64,000 nucleotides of DNA from Thuidium tamariscinum (GCA_947034885.2 OX344749.2:35025182-35089181); one strand, 5' to 3'; positions 46,721 to 58,110 are shown, counted from the first letter of the stretch. Notes: generated by a model from the letters alone, not told the origin. Translations and numbers: made by a program.

Positions 46721-47065
46721 CTTTGAAGGGGTAGCTACAAACAATGGTGACTACAATTTCAAAACTCTAGGCTACAAAAAGTGGTGACTAGGGTTTTAAA
46801 TCCAAATGATCTAACTTGCCCTAGTCATGCACATAACTTACTCTAGTCATGTGTCTATTGACCAAATATGACTATTAATATTGTACCAAGCTAGTTTAAC
46901 CCCTTGAGTTCTTTGCTTATGTTTACTCCAAAATCTGTCAAAAGCAACCATTTCTAGTACCAATATCAATTTTTTTCCTAAAAAACTTTTTTTGAGAATT
47001 GTCACCAATGGTACTTGTAGTAAATTGGTTTGAAAACATGTAGAAAATATTTAAGATTGAAAGAT

Positions 47066-47225
47066 CACTATAAAAAAAAGAAAGGTATAAATTACCTGTC
47101 CACACTCCACAATGACTACAAGGGCAATAATGACTACAATATGATTGCAAAATGACGTTTTTGCAATCATTGTTGTCTTTATTGTCATTGTGAATAAGTC
47201 ATATATACTCTTGTTTTTTGTAGTC
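47066..47225. mobile_element. CACTA-type MITE
   Basis: The ends CACTATAAAAAA and TTTTTTGTAGTC pair, with GAT on both sides (47063-47065, 47226-47228). An inner inverted pair around ATGATTGCAAAATGACG/TTGCAATCATTG is present. It is 160 bp and noncoding. Confidence 0.7.
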
Positions 47226-47915
47226 GATGTTAGTGTTAGAATGTTTAGAAATAATTTTTTTCCCCCTATATAAAATAGGGCAGCTGCTCTTCAACAGACA
47301 ACACTCACATGAAAAATAGTTCAAAACAATTGTTCTTCTTTGGATTTGTCATTGAGGCTAAGTGGGATACTTGCTTAGAAAATTTCAAATAATTTGGAAT
47401 CATACAACATATAGGAAAAAATAGTAAGTAGAAAAAAATAGCAAATGATTCAAAATACAAAATTGTCAAGAATTTATTCATGAAATTGAAAAATGAAAAT
47501 CCCAATGGATGAAATGTTATAATGAATAATTTACATCCTATGAATTTTTTTTTGAAAAATATTAAAAATTATGCAAAACAAAAGACTTCAAAGTTCATTT
47601 TAGAGTAGAGGATCCATAATTGTCCACAAACAAAAACTCCCCACAACTTTTAACTCATTGATCATAATGAAATGAATCAAAAATTTCTACACATATATAA
47701 ATAAAGAAAATCAATTTCAAATTTTTGATTTTGAAAAAAAAAAATTCCAATACGTCCAAACTATCCATTTACAAAAAAAGTAACATATTTGAGTTGTTTG
47801 TAAAGTCCCCCCCTCTTTGGGCATGACTTTTTTTGAAGTTGAGAAGGCAATTATAATTGTTCAAGTGTCAGACTTTTTTGCAAGATACTTATGTCATACT
47901 TCAAAAGTGGGGACC

Positions 47916-47919
<4 letters not shown>

Positions 47920-47946
<27 letters not shown>

Positions 47947-48010
47947 GAACAAATGGGCGAGCCATTGCATTAAAAAAAACCACAAAACAAACAGCCAAGC
48001 CACCAAAATT
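47920..48010 (-). mobile_element. Short LINE 3' tail
   Basis: A T-run of nearly 30 is followed by GAACAAATGGGCGAGCCATTG and CATTAAAAAAA. The same tail form is seen at 39437-39485. On the minus strand this is a 3' terminus with poly(A). Confidence 0.55.
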
Positions 48011-48347
48011 TTTTAGGCACCATTTTGATTGAAAAATAAGTTTCATACCCACTTTTATTTTGACTTTTTTAACTCAACCAGCTTTTTACAAAACTCATGG
48101 GGTTTAAACCCCGGTTTAGTGTACTTTACGAATAATTCAATTAGGCCATTACTTTTGACTCATAGTTCCAAATGTGTTGATTTTTAGTACACATGAAAGA
48201 TATTTCTTGTCCCTACATTATATTAAAATTTGGGCTTGAAATATAGAAAATCCCACTCATATACATGTATTTGTTCAAAATGGCTATGTTGCCAAATTTA
48301 GGAAGTTGGTCTTTTAGAGGTTATCAACAAATTTGATACAAAATGGA

Positions 48348-48800
48348 TACATGTTGACACTTCAAGTCGACAAAATGCTTGAAAGAATGTTACAAGGCCT
48401 TAAGCACCTACAATTATAGAATAATAAAGACATTGAAGCACATATCATGCATCTATCAATGCATTTGTGTCCATGCACAAAGTGTGTGGGAGCAAAGGTA
48501 TTTATACAAGCACTATTACCAACATTTTTGAAGCAAAAAAAGGGTTATGTTTTTGTAGTCTTTGTCCTAGTAAGAACATCCAAACAACCATCTTGTCATT
48601 TCAATACAAGTGTGCACATATGTATGGTGAGTCTTATGGTGAGCGTCAATCTTCATATGAATAACTTTGTGATTTTTCTAGGGCCTATAGAGACCTATAA
48701 ATGTGACTTATATGACATCTTTGAGAACCTTTTTGAAAAAAAATTAAGTCTAATATATGACATACGTGAAAGTTTTATCTATATTCTTGAGAGAAAGCAT
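48348..48800 (+). repeat. Dispersed direct repeat, copy B
   Basis: It matches 1237-1690. It stops at GCAT, exactly where a GGGTGATTGC-family element begins. Confidence 0.7.
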
Positions 48801-49515
48801 GGGTGATTGCAAGAAACACTTGTCCTATTTTGTATCACACTATGTATGCTGATCTATTTTTTGGCCATAACTTTTGTGTTTTGGCTCCGATTGACTCAAG
48901 ATTTTTAGGGAAGGTACTCATAACTATTGTAAATCTTCTCTAATTTTTTCATAATTTTCAAAAATAATTTACTATCCAAAAATAGACCCCAATTGGATGT
49001 CACACTTTGTAGTTTAGGATTTTTTAGTACTATGGAGTACCTTTTTTTAATGATTTTAGGTTGAAATTTGGATGAAATGGTCTTCTAGTAGACTTCTAGT
49101 TCTCTAGGGAAGTATTTTAAAAAATAATTAATTTTATGTGGTGTGGAGGTCTACAAAGTGAGCTCCTTTCTGCTTGTATTTTGAAACATATAAAATATTA
49201 TTTTGGTGGGTTTTTTGGTGAATGACCATCTCCATAAAGTTTTTGCAAATTTTTAATTTTTAATTTTTGAAAATAATTAATTTTATTATTTTTCCCTAAT
49301 TAAAATATGAAGGTATGTATTTTCTTGAGGTTTGGCACTTTTCAAGTTCTCCTACTTAGAGAATTTTTCTATCCATTTCCTTTTGTGAAAACCTTTTTCT
49401 TAAAGGTGCATATATTATTCATATTTTTAAAATTTTTTTAAAATTAATTTTTAAATTTTAAAGTACTCCCAAAAAAATCAGCCGAACACAACAAATAGGA
49501 CAAGTGTTTCTTGCA
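48801..49515 (-). mobile_element. GGGTGATTGC-family element, right end cut
   Basis: It begins GGGTGATTGCAAGAAACACT after GCAT and carries the same interior as 28515-29236. It runs to GTGTTTCTTGCA, where the last seven terminal bases are replaced by a GGGTTGCTAG sequence of another repeat family. The right flank of its host repeat is therefore lost. Confidence 0.75.
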
Positions 49516-49640
49516 GGGTTGCTAGAGTGTGAGCCTGTGAGCCTGTGAGCAAGAACTTTTTTTTGTAAGAAAAAAGGATGAGGATATATAACCGTGGAAG
49601 TACCTATGACCGTGGTTGTGAATAATGTATACTGTTTTTG
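49516..49640. repeat. Dispersed element end GGGTTGCTAG
   Basis: This is the opposite-strand relative of 960-1236 (see that entry). Its far end was not located. Confidence 0.4.
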
Positions 49641-49844
49641 GAATGTTAATTTTGGGTTTAGGGTATCTCCTCCTGCCAAAACCTTGAGTCCATCAAAAGA
49701 GCTTGTGATTATGAATTTAGTTTAGGATTTTAACTTCTTTATGCAACACCAAAATTATTATGTCTTTGGGTGGAGTTCTTGTTTAGTTCTTTACTTTATA
49801 TTTCTTGGAAATATATTGTATTTCAAGGGTTTAGGGTATATATT

Positions 49845-50115
49845 TCACTTGCCATTTTTTCTCATAGGGACCATTTGGAATGGACTATTTGTTCAACTTC
49901 CCATTGTTTTCATTGAGACCCATTTGTAGGTGATGGTCTATTTCACTTCCCATTTTTTTCATGGAGACCTATGTAAAGGTGAACTTTTAATCCACTTCCC
50001 ATTTTTTTCATGGAGACCTATGTGAAGGTGAACATTTAATGTACTTGCCATTTTTTTCATGAAGATCTATTTAGAGGGGAAAATTTATTGCACTTCCCAT
50101 TTTTTTTTTCATGAA
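49845..50115 (+). repeat. Tandem repeat, about 50 bp x 5-6
   Basis: CACTTCCCATTTTTTTCATGG-type starts recur at a spacing of 49-50 bp (about 49895, 49944, 49994, 50043, 50092), each followed by AGACCTAT and GGTGAA. An earlier weaker unit lies near 49845. Confidence 0.8.
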
Positions 50116-50329
50116 CACATAATCGGAAATGAATCTCCTTTTTTCAATTGAATTCAAAATTTTGGAATACAAGAATAAAGAGGAAAAAACAAAAACAATA
50201 TATAGTCATAAGAGCAAACTATATATAGCAATAAAAACAAACAATATATAGCCATAAAGCACACAAATTCAATCACAATAAAAATCCAAACATATTGGTT
50301 GACTCATGAGATATATCAATCTCATGAGT

Positions 50330-53300
50330 CTAATTTGCAATAGACTCTGTCGTAGAATCCTTATCACTAGAAGACTCTGAAGTCTCTCTACCCTTAGATG
50401 CTGATCCATCTATAAATTGTAAGACATTTAGAGCGTATGAAGGTTTGCGGTGTTTGGATGTAGAAGTACCAAACTCCACAAACGCTGATGCTAGTTGCTC
50501 TGCATAGACTAGAAGATCGAACGGCTTTTCCGAGCTCAAGATGAGTCTTCGTCTCTTCTTCACTTTGTCCTCCACAACTACTTCGTCATTGCTACATATG
50601 TACCAAATTCTTTATTAGATTAATAGAACATTCAAACTACAATGAAAACAAAAAGTGCATTAAAAAAAACTTACTTACTAGGTTTAGGGCGTCGAATGAA
50701 CTTGCAATGCACAATCACAACATCATCTTGGTCTTGCGATAAAACCAAAGGTGACACATCTGAAGTTGGAGCTGCGGCCACTGGAGCATCTACCTTCTTC
50801 ATTGGCAAAAAGATGTGCTGAAAAATCCTCTTGTCTTCTTCCAATGCAACAATATGTCACCCTATTGCACGACATACAGTAATAGATGCACCTGCCGCAA
50901 ACCAAAAAAAGAATCATTTGTATAATTGTTGACTACATAAAATAGAGTAGGTTTGAAGACATTCAAGAAATAAAAACTCACCTATAGATGAAGTGCAATC
51001 TAGTACTATATCTCCTTTATCAGTGGTACCTTTGATGATGAACTAAATGAAGTGTGTGTCCTTCTCTCGAGCTTCGCACCAAGCCATTCGATCCATGTCA
51101 TTCATCAACATGGTATCCTCCGTAGTATAATTTATAAGCAGGTCGTCGCGACGGAGGTCTACCTTTGCTTTCAGCATAGTTTGAGAGCGCCTAAACTCAA
51201 AATTTGATTTACCTCGATTTCCTACATATTTGACAAACAATGTAATGCCAAACTTCAAGGTCTGCAAGTACAAACAAAACTGACATGAGAATAAGTAACA
51301 ATAGAAGTAACAAATACAAATTCAAATGAACATATTCAAATATTTAGAAAGTAATACTGTTTGCACTGGCTGAATTGCCGATGTAAGGTGCATCCGATTC
51401 ATGCCCATCTAGTCTTTCATCTTCTTGATATTCGGGTATTCTTAAAGAAGTCCTGCAATGGTTTCCAAGGAATCCTGGCCCTAAGAATGGAACACAACAA
51501 TGCAGTTGTCGTCTTGCAAATGCTTGTCTGCAAACGCAAAAGCCTGGAAGATGGTAAAGTACTCCTCATCTCTATTACAATAAGGAATGTCCTTGGAACC
51601 CCCAATGTCTGGCACAAGCAAGTTCTCTTGGCAATCAAATAACATGAGATCTACTCCTAGATGTTGATTGACAACCCCCCCATAAACACTCGCTTTCCCT
51701 ACCACCATCTGCAAGTACAATTCTTCAACATATGAGGATTTGATAAATAAAAGTACAAAGAATTACTCATTCATAAATCCAATTGACTTTCACTATATAG
51801 TGACTACAAAAAAGATTACCTTCCGTAGAAACTCCATGACCTTGGTGTAACAGTTTGGTCCATGTACTCCTTCATTGTCTACCACTTCTCCAATGGAGAC
51901 CCTCAATAGTAACACTTCGGACTGGGTGACATCGTCATCATCACCAAGGGCAATGACTTGTATCCCTTGAGTGATGACCTCTTCCGTGAAGTCTGGAAGC
52001 ACAACCTTCCTCTTCATTCCTCCCTGAGATGCACCTTGCATTTGAAAGCCTTCATCTAGTGTTGATGAGGTTGGAGCACCACTGCCATCTTCTTTTTTCT
52101 TTCCTTTCGCCCGTGCCTTCTCCTCGTCCTTCTTCTCCCTCTCCTTCTCCTTCTCCTTCTCCTCTAACTTAGCAAGACGCTCAGCTTCTTTCTTCTCTTT
52201 CTTCTCCAAAGCAAGTTGAATGCGAGCAACTTTTCTTCTATCATTAGTCTCCCTCCTTGCAATTGCCCTCTGCTTCTGCTTTTCAGTAAGGTCAATGAAT
52301 TCATCAACCTCTATATTGACTACACCAATTCCCTCCAGTGAGTTCCGCAGCTCTACCTCAGATGGATGCGTGTATGAAATAGGGTAGTCGAGATACCATC
52401 CTCCACCACTTAGATGAGCCGTGGTGAATGTGCGAATTTGATTCGCCGTAAACATGCAATCCGAGGAGTTGCGGTCAACAAATCCAGACAGAAACGTAGG
52501 AAGGTTTGCCGTCTTAATTGCGCCTTTCGTTTCAAGCTCATACTTGAAGTATCTGGCACGAGCAATAATAAGGTAAGGGAGAGAAGTTTGGAGGACAAAG
52601 AATAATAGAGCTTTAATCTACATGCAAAACAAGAGCTCCCTCATTTCACCAAAACCAAAAAAAAAATTGAAAAAGGTTTACTACTATTTCAGTGATGAGA
52701 AGTGGGGGGTCCTAGAGGTATCTCTTGGACATCCGTCGGATCTGACAAACGTCCAAGAGGTATTGACGGGACCCCCAAGTTTTTAAAAATCATGAAAAAA
52801 AAAATTGCCTAAGAAAGTTTGAGCTCATAGAGTTTTGCAATGTGTATTACATGAAGACAAGAAATTTTAAGCCTCGACTCACCGAAAGAGAACCCTCCGC
52901 ACAGTATGATTTGACCCCTCGAAAAAATGGAAGTTGTCATTTTTCTTGAAGTAGTCAGCTCCTCTCAACTGTGCCATGAAACCTTGATCCCAAATCTTCC
53001 TCCTCCATCCTTCCAAATAATCCAATAACGTCTCTGGTTTCAAGGGAAGATTCATGTTGATAGGAATGTTGTCTTGCCTTACAACCGCCTCAAAATATTC
53101 AAGTGTTGCATCTTCAATCTATTACAATCATGAAACAAATTATAAGACATTTGAAGCAAACAACAATTTTTCAATTTCAATACTCAAACATTCTTATGAA
53201 TGCATTTTCCAATTAGAGATTTAAAGAATGCACCATGTGATGATAAAAAATGCTTACCCCAGTATACCAGACACAGCGGTTCAGAAATGGACCCAGTAGT

Positions 53301-54840
53301 AATTCAGATACTGGTTTTGGTGAAAATGCCTTGCCTCATGTGAAGGGATGGAAGAATTCCACCACTTCAAAAACTTGATTTTGTAAGCCAAAGTTGTATT
53401 GCACGTTGCAATCATCTGCAACTTTTCTAGAGTCATCTCTGGAATCTCATTTGTGTTCCAGTGCTTCTCCACCTACACCAAAGGAAAAAAATTAGATTTT
53501 ATTGGATTCACAAGTGAGCTTCCTCATTCAATTATGAAATGGAGAACTGACTTACTTCTTCCAAAAATTCAGGCTGATTAGCTGGATTTGCCACCGCTAA
53601 GAATTTAGACATCTTCACATTCAACTTCCCAGTCTTTTCTTTTGCCCTTGCTCTCATTGCTTGTGTAAGACCCTGTGGAGTGTTTTTGTCCTCTGGAGTC
53701 ACCTCATTGTACTTGCGAGCGGCTGTGTCAGCAAATTGAGATATTTCTTGTTAAAAAAGTCAAGATCCCAAGTCCATTCAAATCAAAATCCATAAAATAT
53801 TGAAAACATTAAATAATAATATAATCATAGCCATAGTGCAAAGAACTTCTCACTCAGAAAATAAAGGATGTGAAGACCTCTTGTGGCATAGAATACCACA
53901 TCTTCTTTGTTTTCTGTAGCCCACAACGCTTCAACTCTGACGGCCTCAACATCTCATTGAACCGTTCAATAGGTAACAAACCGTACTTTTGAACTTGATA
54001 TATGTTGTGTACCAGATTGGTCTTCACATGTGAGTCTTCCGTGGATCTGACATACAAAACAGATTTCTCAATTTAGTATTCTAGATATATCCAAATTTCT
54101 TGATTTCTACATAATTAAAAAATCTAAACAAAAAAATAGAAGGGAAAAGAAATTGCTTATTCGTTAATGTCATGCATCATATGCATGACAAGCTCAATTC
54201 TGCCCTTTGTCTCTAAGACAATGGAATACACACAATAATTCCATTTTCTATCTTTGGAGTGCTTCCTGGAAATATAATTCATCCATGAGATGAGACGGTG
54301 GTTTCCGTCACAAACATAAAACTTAAGGTTCTTCAAAAACCTCACCAGAAATGAAACTAGGGAAAGCTCTGAGTTCACGGAAGAAGAGATGGACAAGTGG
54401 GATCCGTTTTGGAAAGAGAAGAACAACACATTCATTGCCCATTTGGAGTCCAAGCCTAAGTTGGTCACATAAAATACTACTGCACCGTCATGGTAACCAA
54501 CTACAAACTTGTGCTCGAGCAAATCCAGATCACATGAAAGAGTAGGTCTCACCATTGGCATAGACACCATTCGACATAGCGGTATTTGAAGCCGGAATAA
54601 GTGGTCCGGCTTCATCCTGAGACTTAATATAGTGTTCACTGAATCCCCCTTCTGAAACTGTCGCAAATCATCCTCCAATAAGTCCTTGTCCTCTTCTACT
54701 ATGAGGTCATTCAACACCTCTCCCTCCATCTGTCCCTCCTTGGGTAAACTTGAAATCTCAGGCTGTTGAATTGTTTCTTGTGTGTTTGGGGTCTCAAGAA
54801 TAGTATCTTCTTAAGAAAAGTTAACTGGAGACACATCCAT
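50330..54840 (-). pseudogene. ParB-like plus beta-class DNA methyltransferase-like gene, decayed copy
   Basis: Ten exons are proposed with consistent splice phases: 54840-54157, 54046-53854, 53722-53556, 53472-53258, 53118-52883, 52552-51820, 51708-51358, 51261-50982, 50891-50675, 50591-50330; about 1,100 codons. Exon 1 has a DGNHRLISWMNYI box like the ParB/sulfiredoxin fold. Exon 6 has a Lys/Glu-rich coiled coil. Exon 7 has VDLMLFDCQ, at the place of methyltransferase motif IV (normally DPPY), and IVVFHS. Exons 8-9 join GDIVLDCTSSIG to ASITVCRAIG and HIVALEED, matching the C-terminal AdoMet-binding motif I of beta-class N4/N6 DNA methyltransferases. About seven in-frame stops, all readable as C-to-T changes, one probable frameshift and one lost splice donor indicate a pseudogene. 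A DNA-binding or modifying role of the parent family is inferred from motifs only. Confidence 0.6.
52706..52782. repeat. Intronic hairpin
   Basis: GGGGGGTCCTAGAGGTATCTC with CTTGGAC pairs imperfectly with GTCCAAGAGGTATTGACGGGACCCCC, within the intron between exons 5 and 6. The short TCGGATCTGAC loop resembles words near 640 and 56360. Confidence 0.45.
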
Positions 54841-55031
54841 CTGCAAAACCTAAAAAGAAATCAACATTCACAAATTTAAATATGTGAAGTCAATATCAAA
54901 GTCAATTGAAGATGAAATGGATACCTCCAATTCTTGAAGGTACATACCAAAAAAATATAGTGATATATAATATTTTTATAGATTGAGTTCAATACAATGT
55001 ATGAATAGATTTATAAGAAAGTCAAATGCAC

Positions 55032-55505
55032 TTAGTCTATCTCTATATCTTCCTCTGAGTCTGAGCTCAGGTGAATGAATATTGGCTCTTGTGGATCTGT
55101 AGGACCACTACAAGCGTACGCACAAAACTCTTGCAGTGGTGGACCATCCACTGTGATGGAGGTCTGTGGCTCTAAACTATACTCTGTTTTAGAGCTCTTT
55201 GGAGACATGAATCTTCCTCTTTCAAATTGAATCTCGACAAGCCTCGCAAAATGTCTATGACTACGAGCCCTAATGTCACTCACTCGACTCATCACCGAAC
55301 TTTCAAAAGCATCTACTGCTCTCTCTGCTGCATCCATGACATCACCAAAACTTACCAAGTCTTTCTCTAGAGTCTGTTCCTCTTCTTCGGAATCACTAGA
55401 AACATCGACATTTGAATTCTTAAAAGTAGGTGCCTGCGAAGGACCCGCTTCATGAGTTCATGCGTCACCAAGCCACTGGGAAGTAGTACTGTAGGTGAAG
55501 ATGCC
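55032..55505 (-). CDS. Upstream acidic ORF, possible first exon(s) of the ParB/methyltransferase-like gene
   Basis: The open part (at least 55358-55032) encodes a Ser/Glu-rich protein. It starts around VMDAAERAVDAFESSVMSRV, which is predicted helical, and ends HLSSDSEEDIEID. Open sequence extends upstream through SSDSEEEEQTLEKDL to an in-frame stop. The start codon is uncertain. It lies about 190 bp upstream of exon 1 of the larger gene and on the same strand. It may be its 5' exon, with a lost junction, or a separate small gene. It is not recognised as any known family. Confidence 0.35.
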
Positions 55506-55537
55506 CCTCCTTAACGTCCTCCCTGAGAACAAAGGAG

Positions 55538-55545
55538 TATTTATA
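55538..55545 (-). promoter_or_regulatory. TATA box upstream of the ParB/methyltransferase-like locus
   Basis: TATAAATA on the minus strand is followed by a pyrimidine-rich CTCCTTTGTTCTC tract. Transcription would start near 55508. Confidence 0.4.
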
Positions 55546-56329
55546 GAAAAAAATAATCAAATGAGTTGGCCATTATGGAAAGATGGACAAGTTAAGAATT
55601 GAATGTCAATATTGGATATAATTCAAAGTGTGACAAAGCCAACTTTAACAAAGTAGACATACTCTATGTAAACCTTTGTCACTACCCTAAATCTAATGTC
55701 ATTCAGAAAGTCTAACCTCTTTACATCATTAAAGTTGTACTATTTCATTTAGAGGTGAAATTAGATATCTATTCATTGATATTTTCTAAATCATTTATAA
55801 ATTTAATTTGAATATAAAAAAAAAGATTATTAACTACCAAAATATAACAAAGACTTCTTTTTGAAAAAAAAAGATGAAATTAAGATATGTGTGAATTGAA
55901 GGTCATTATCAATATCAATGAAATCCTCTAAATACAAACTCACTAAATCTTCATATTCAGTTCATATCTGTAAAGAATGAAGTAAAAAGGAAAATCTGAA
56001 AAAAGTTATAATATGAATTAATATTCTATTTTAAATAAAGACTAGAAATTACTTCATTAAATTCTAATAATTCCATAACTCACAAACAAGAGTAATTAAA
56101 AAGCCGCTAAATCAGAAAATAATTCACATTGATGAAATATATTAAAATTAAAATATTCCTAGTAAGTGGACAAAATATGTGAGAATCAAATAAACAAGAA
56201 GTAATTAAACTAAATTTCTTGAATTCACCCTACTGTGCTCATAATTCAAAGTCATCAAATTTTTTTTTAAAATAGGGAAATTATTTTTTATTTTTTATTT
56301 TTTAAATTTAGCCACTGGATTTCGAAGAC
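55546..56329. other. AT-rich spacer
   Basis: No exon, paired ends or tandem array was recognised. Confidence 0.35.
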
Positions 56330-56405
56330 CGGGGGGGCCCTGACATGGGGTCCTGGTCACCGTCAGATCCGATGGTGACCAAGCCCCCACGTCAGGGACC
56401 CCATG
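56330..56405. repeat. GC-rich hairpin
   Basis: CATGGGGTCCTGGTCACC pairs imperfectly with GGTGACC and GGGACCCCATG around a TCAGATCCGATGG centre. GGATCGACGGTGACCAGGATC repeats a part near 56449. It is probably a short foldback repeat. Confidence 0.45.
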
Positions 56406-56636
56406 ATCATCAAGATCCAACGGCTGGAAATTGAAAAAATGTCATTCCAGGATCGACGGTGACCAGGATCTTCCATCGACAAACATTAAATACCTGCTTT
56501 GTTTCAACTCCCAAAGTTGAATCATCGACATTCAAAAAACAAGAATACTCTAAATTCTCAGATTGTCTAGCAAATGAGGAAGACATCGGTGGCTACATGC
56601 ACAAGAAAATTACGAAACCCCCGCAATGCCCGCATT

Positions 56637-56731
56637 CATTAGATGAAATTTGAGGGCATTAGGAGACCGTTTCGGGTCTGTTCCCGAAACGGCTCCCAAT
56701 GCCGCAGATCCTCGTCAGGCCGACTTTTATG

Positions 56732-56781
<50 letters not shown>

Positions 56782-56930
56782 GGTCCTGAAATATGAAAAT
56801 AAGTTAAAAAAAAAATATATATTACGTGGCAATGTCCCGACCACGTAGGATTCAGGTTCATAGGGCAGAAATTGCGTTCCCGCAGTCCAGGAACTCGCAG
56901 TCTCCTAATGCCCTCAAATTTCTTCTAATG
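56637..56930. mobile_element. MITE with GAAATTTGAGGGCATTAGG ends
   Basis: The left arm GAAATTTGAGGGCATTAGG (from 56645) and the right arm CCTAATGCCCTCAAATTTC are exact reverse complements, with an extra CATTAGA word outside each. Inside the left arm is a second inverted pair, CCGTTTCGGG/CCCGAAACGG. A T-run of about 44 interrupts the middle. An old copy sits at about 37190-37520. Confidence 0.7.
56739..56780 (+). repeat. Homopolymer T run
   Basis: An uninterrupted T tract of just over 40 bases lies inside the MITE. Its true length is uncertain because such runs are prone to assembly and replication slippage. Confidence 0.8.
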
Positions 56931-58110
56931 CCTTCGAAACTGCCTACATTGACACAGAAGTCTATGAGCTCCTCGGAGGTCTAAATCGCCATTCTCGGCC
57001 CTGTAATCTTAGAACTTTGAAGCTCAATAGGTCGACTTTTCCGAATTAGAACGACCTAAGATCAAAGTTGGATTAGAATATTTCAGGGAATTCTCGTTTG
57101 GCAAGGGGAAGGAACTTCCGGACTCTGGAAATCAGGTCTCTTCTCACTGAGTCCACCAAAATTCAAGAAATTGCTTAATTTTAAAAAAATGTAGCTCGAT
57201 TCTTCTGAAATTTTCTTGCAGTGTTCAAATTCTTGGGGGTCCCGTTTGACCTCGTCGGAGGTAGCTCGGATCTAAGCTACCTCCGAGGAAATTAGATTGG
57301 ACCCCCTAGAATTTGAACACTGTGGGGATCCAAACTTCAAATATGGAACTTTTCGAAAAAATGAACCGGACCAACCTGATGTATGAAATCAAAAAATCTA
57401 TGCTTTAGTTTGCCTGAATCGAGGTTCCACTCGTCATCCTAGCATTGAGAAGTGAGGATGAAATAAACAGATGCATAGAAGGAGAGATAAGCGAATCTAG
57501 GCCGAACTACTTCGCCGTAAATTAAAGTTCAGAGTCACCTGTGAGTTCCTTTGCAACTTTCTTCGAGGACTAGGTGGAGTCGAAGTTCCCTCCCACGCAC
57601 GGCTTTGTGACGCTCGAGTCATCCTGGCTTCCTAAGGGCGCAATCCACGAGGAATTCAACATCATTATGCACGGAAGATGGATCGAGAATTTGAATGCTC
57701 GACTACTTGTTGCCTGAACTACGGGCTTTGCAAGCGCTGCCCGAACTATCAGCTTTCCCAGCCAGGCTGGAAAAGTGACTTTGCTCGGAGAATCCGCGGG
57801 GAGCCAGATTTATTGGAATGTAGGAATATCCTCTCATTCTTTCCCCCTTGACTTCAATGCGCGCCACAGCGGACTTGGAATCAATATCTAGCCACGTGGA
57901 TGTAGAGGGAATAGAAAAAAATTTCAAAAAAATCCGAAGCCAAATAGGCCTAGATTAGCGATGTCTGGCTTTGGCAGCCTCGCCTGACGTGTCAGGTGGC
58001 CATTGGCGAGGACCCTCGATTTGCCCATTGTCAACCTGGTGAATCGTCCTTGCGTACGTGGTGACTTTGACACGTGTCAATTGATCATTCATTGGTAGGA
58101 GCTACATTTT
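56931..58110. other. GC-richer island of unknown nature
   Basis: Base composition is clearly less AT-rich than the flanks. Open stretches on both strands are short and mutually exclusive (for example 57703-57927 minus). No motif was recognised. It could be an eroded gene, promoter or retroelement fragment. Confidence 0.3.
57219..57322. mobile_element. Hairpin MITE, about 104 bp
   Basis: CAGTGTTCAAATTCTTGGGG and CCCCCTAGAATTTGAACACTG form paired ends. A second inner pair is CGGAGGTAGCT/AGCTACCTCCG. No target duplication could be assigned. Confidence 0.6.

Larger units (their letters stand above)
46900..48321 (-). mobile_element. TTAA-family element, old copy with nested insertions
   Basis: It starts CCCCTTGAG after TTAA (46896-46899) and ends CTTTTAGAGG before TTAT. 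The interior matches the reverse complement of 6060-6999. It has been enlarged by a CACTA MITE (47066-47225) and by a LINE tail at about 47920-48010. Confidence 0.65.

Noticed and set aside
48447-48806. 119-codon ORF
   Set aside because: It lies in the 450-bp dispersed repeat; the matching copy at 1237-1690 does not keep the frame.
49845-50115. CRISPR-like regular spacing
   Set aside because: The units are contiguous diverged repeats without distinct spacers and the genome is eukaryotic.
56659-56844. Lys-rich ORF over the homopolymer
   Set aside because: It is only the reverse translation of the T run inside a MITE.
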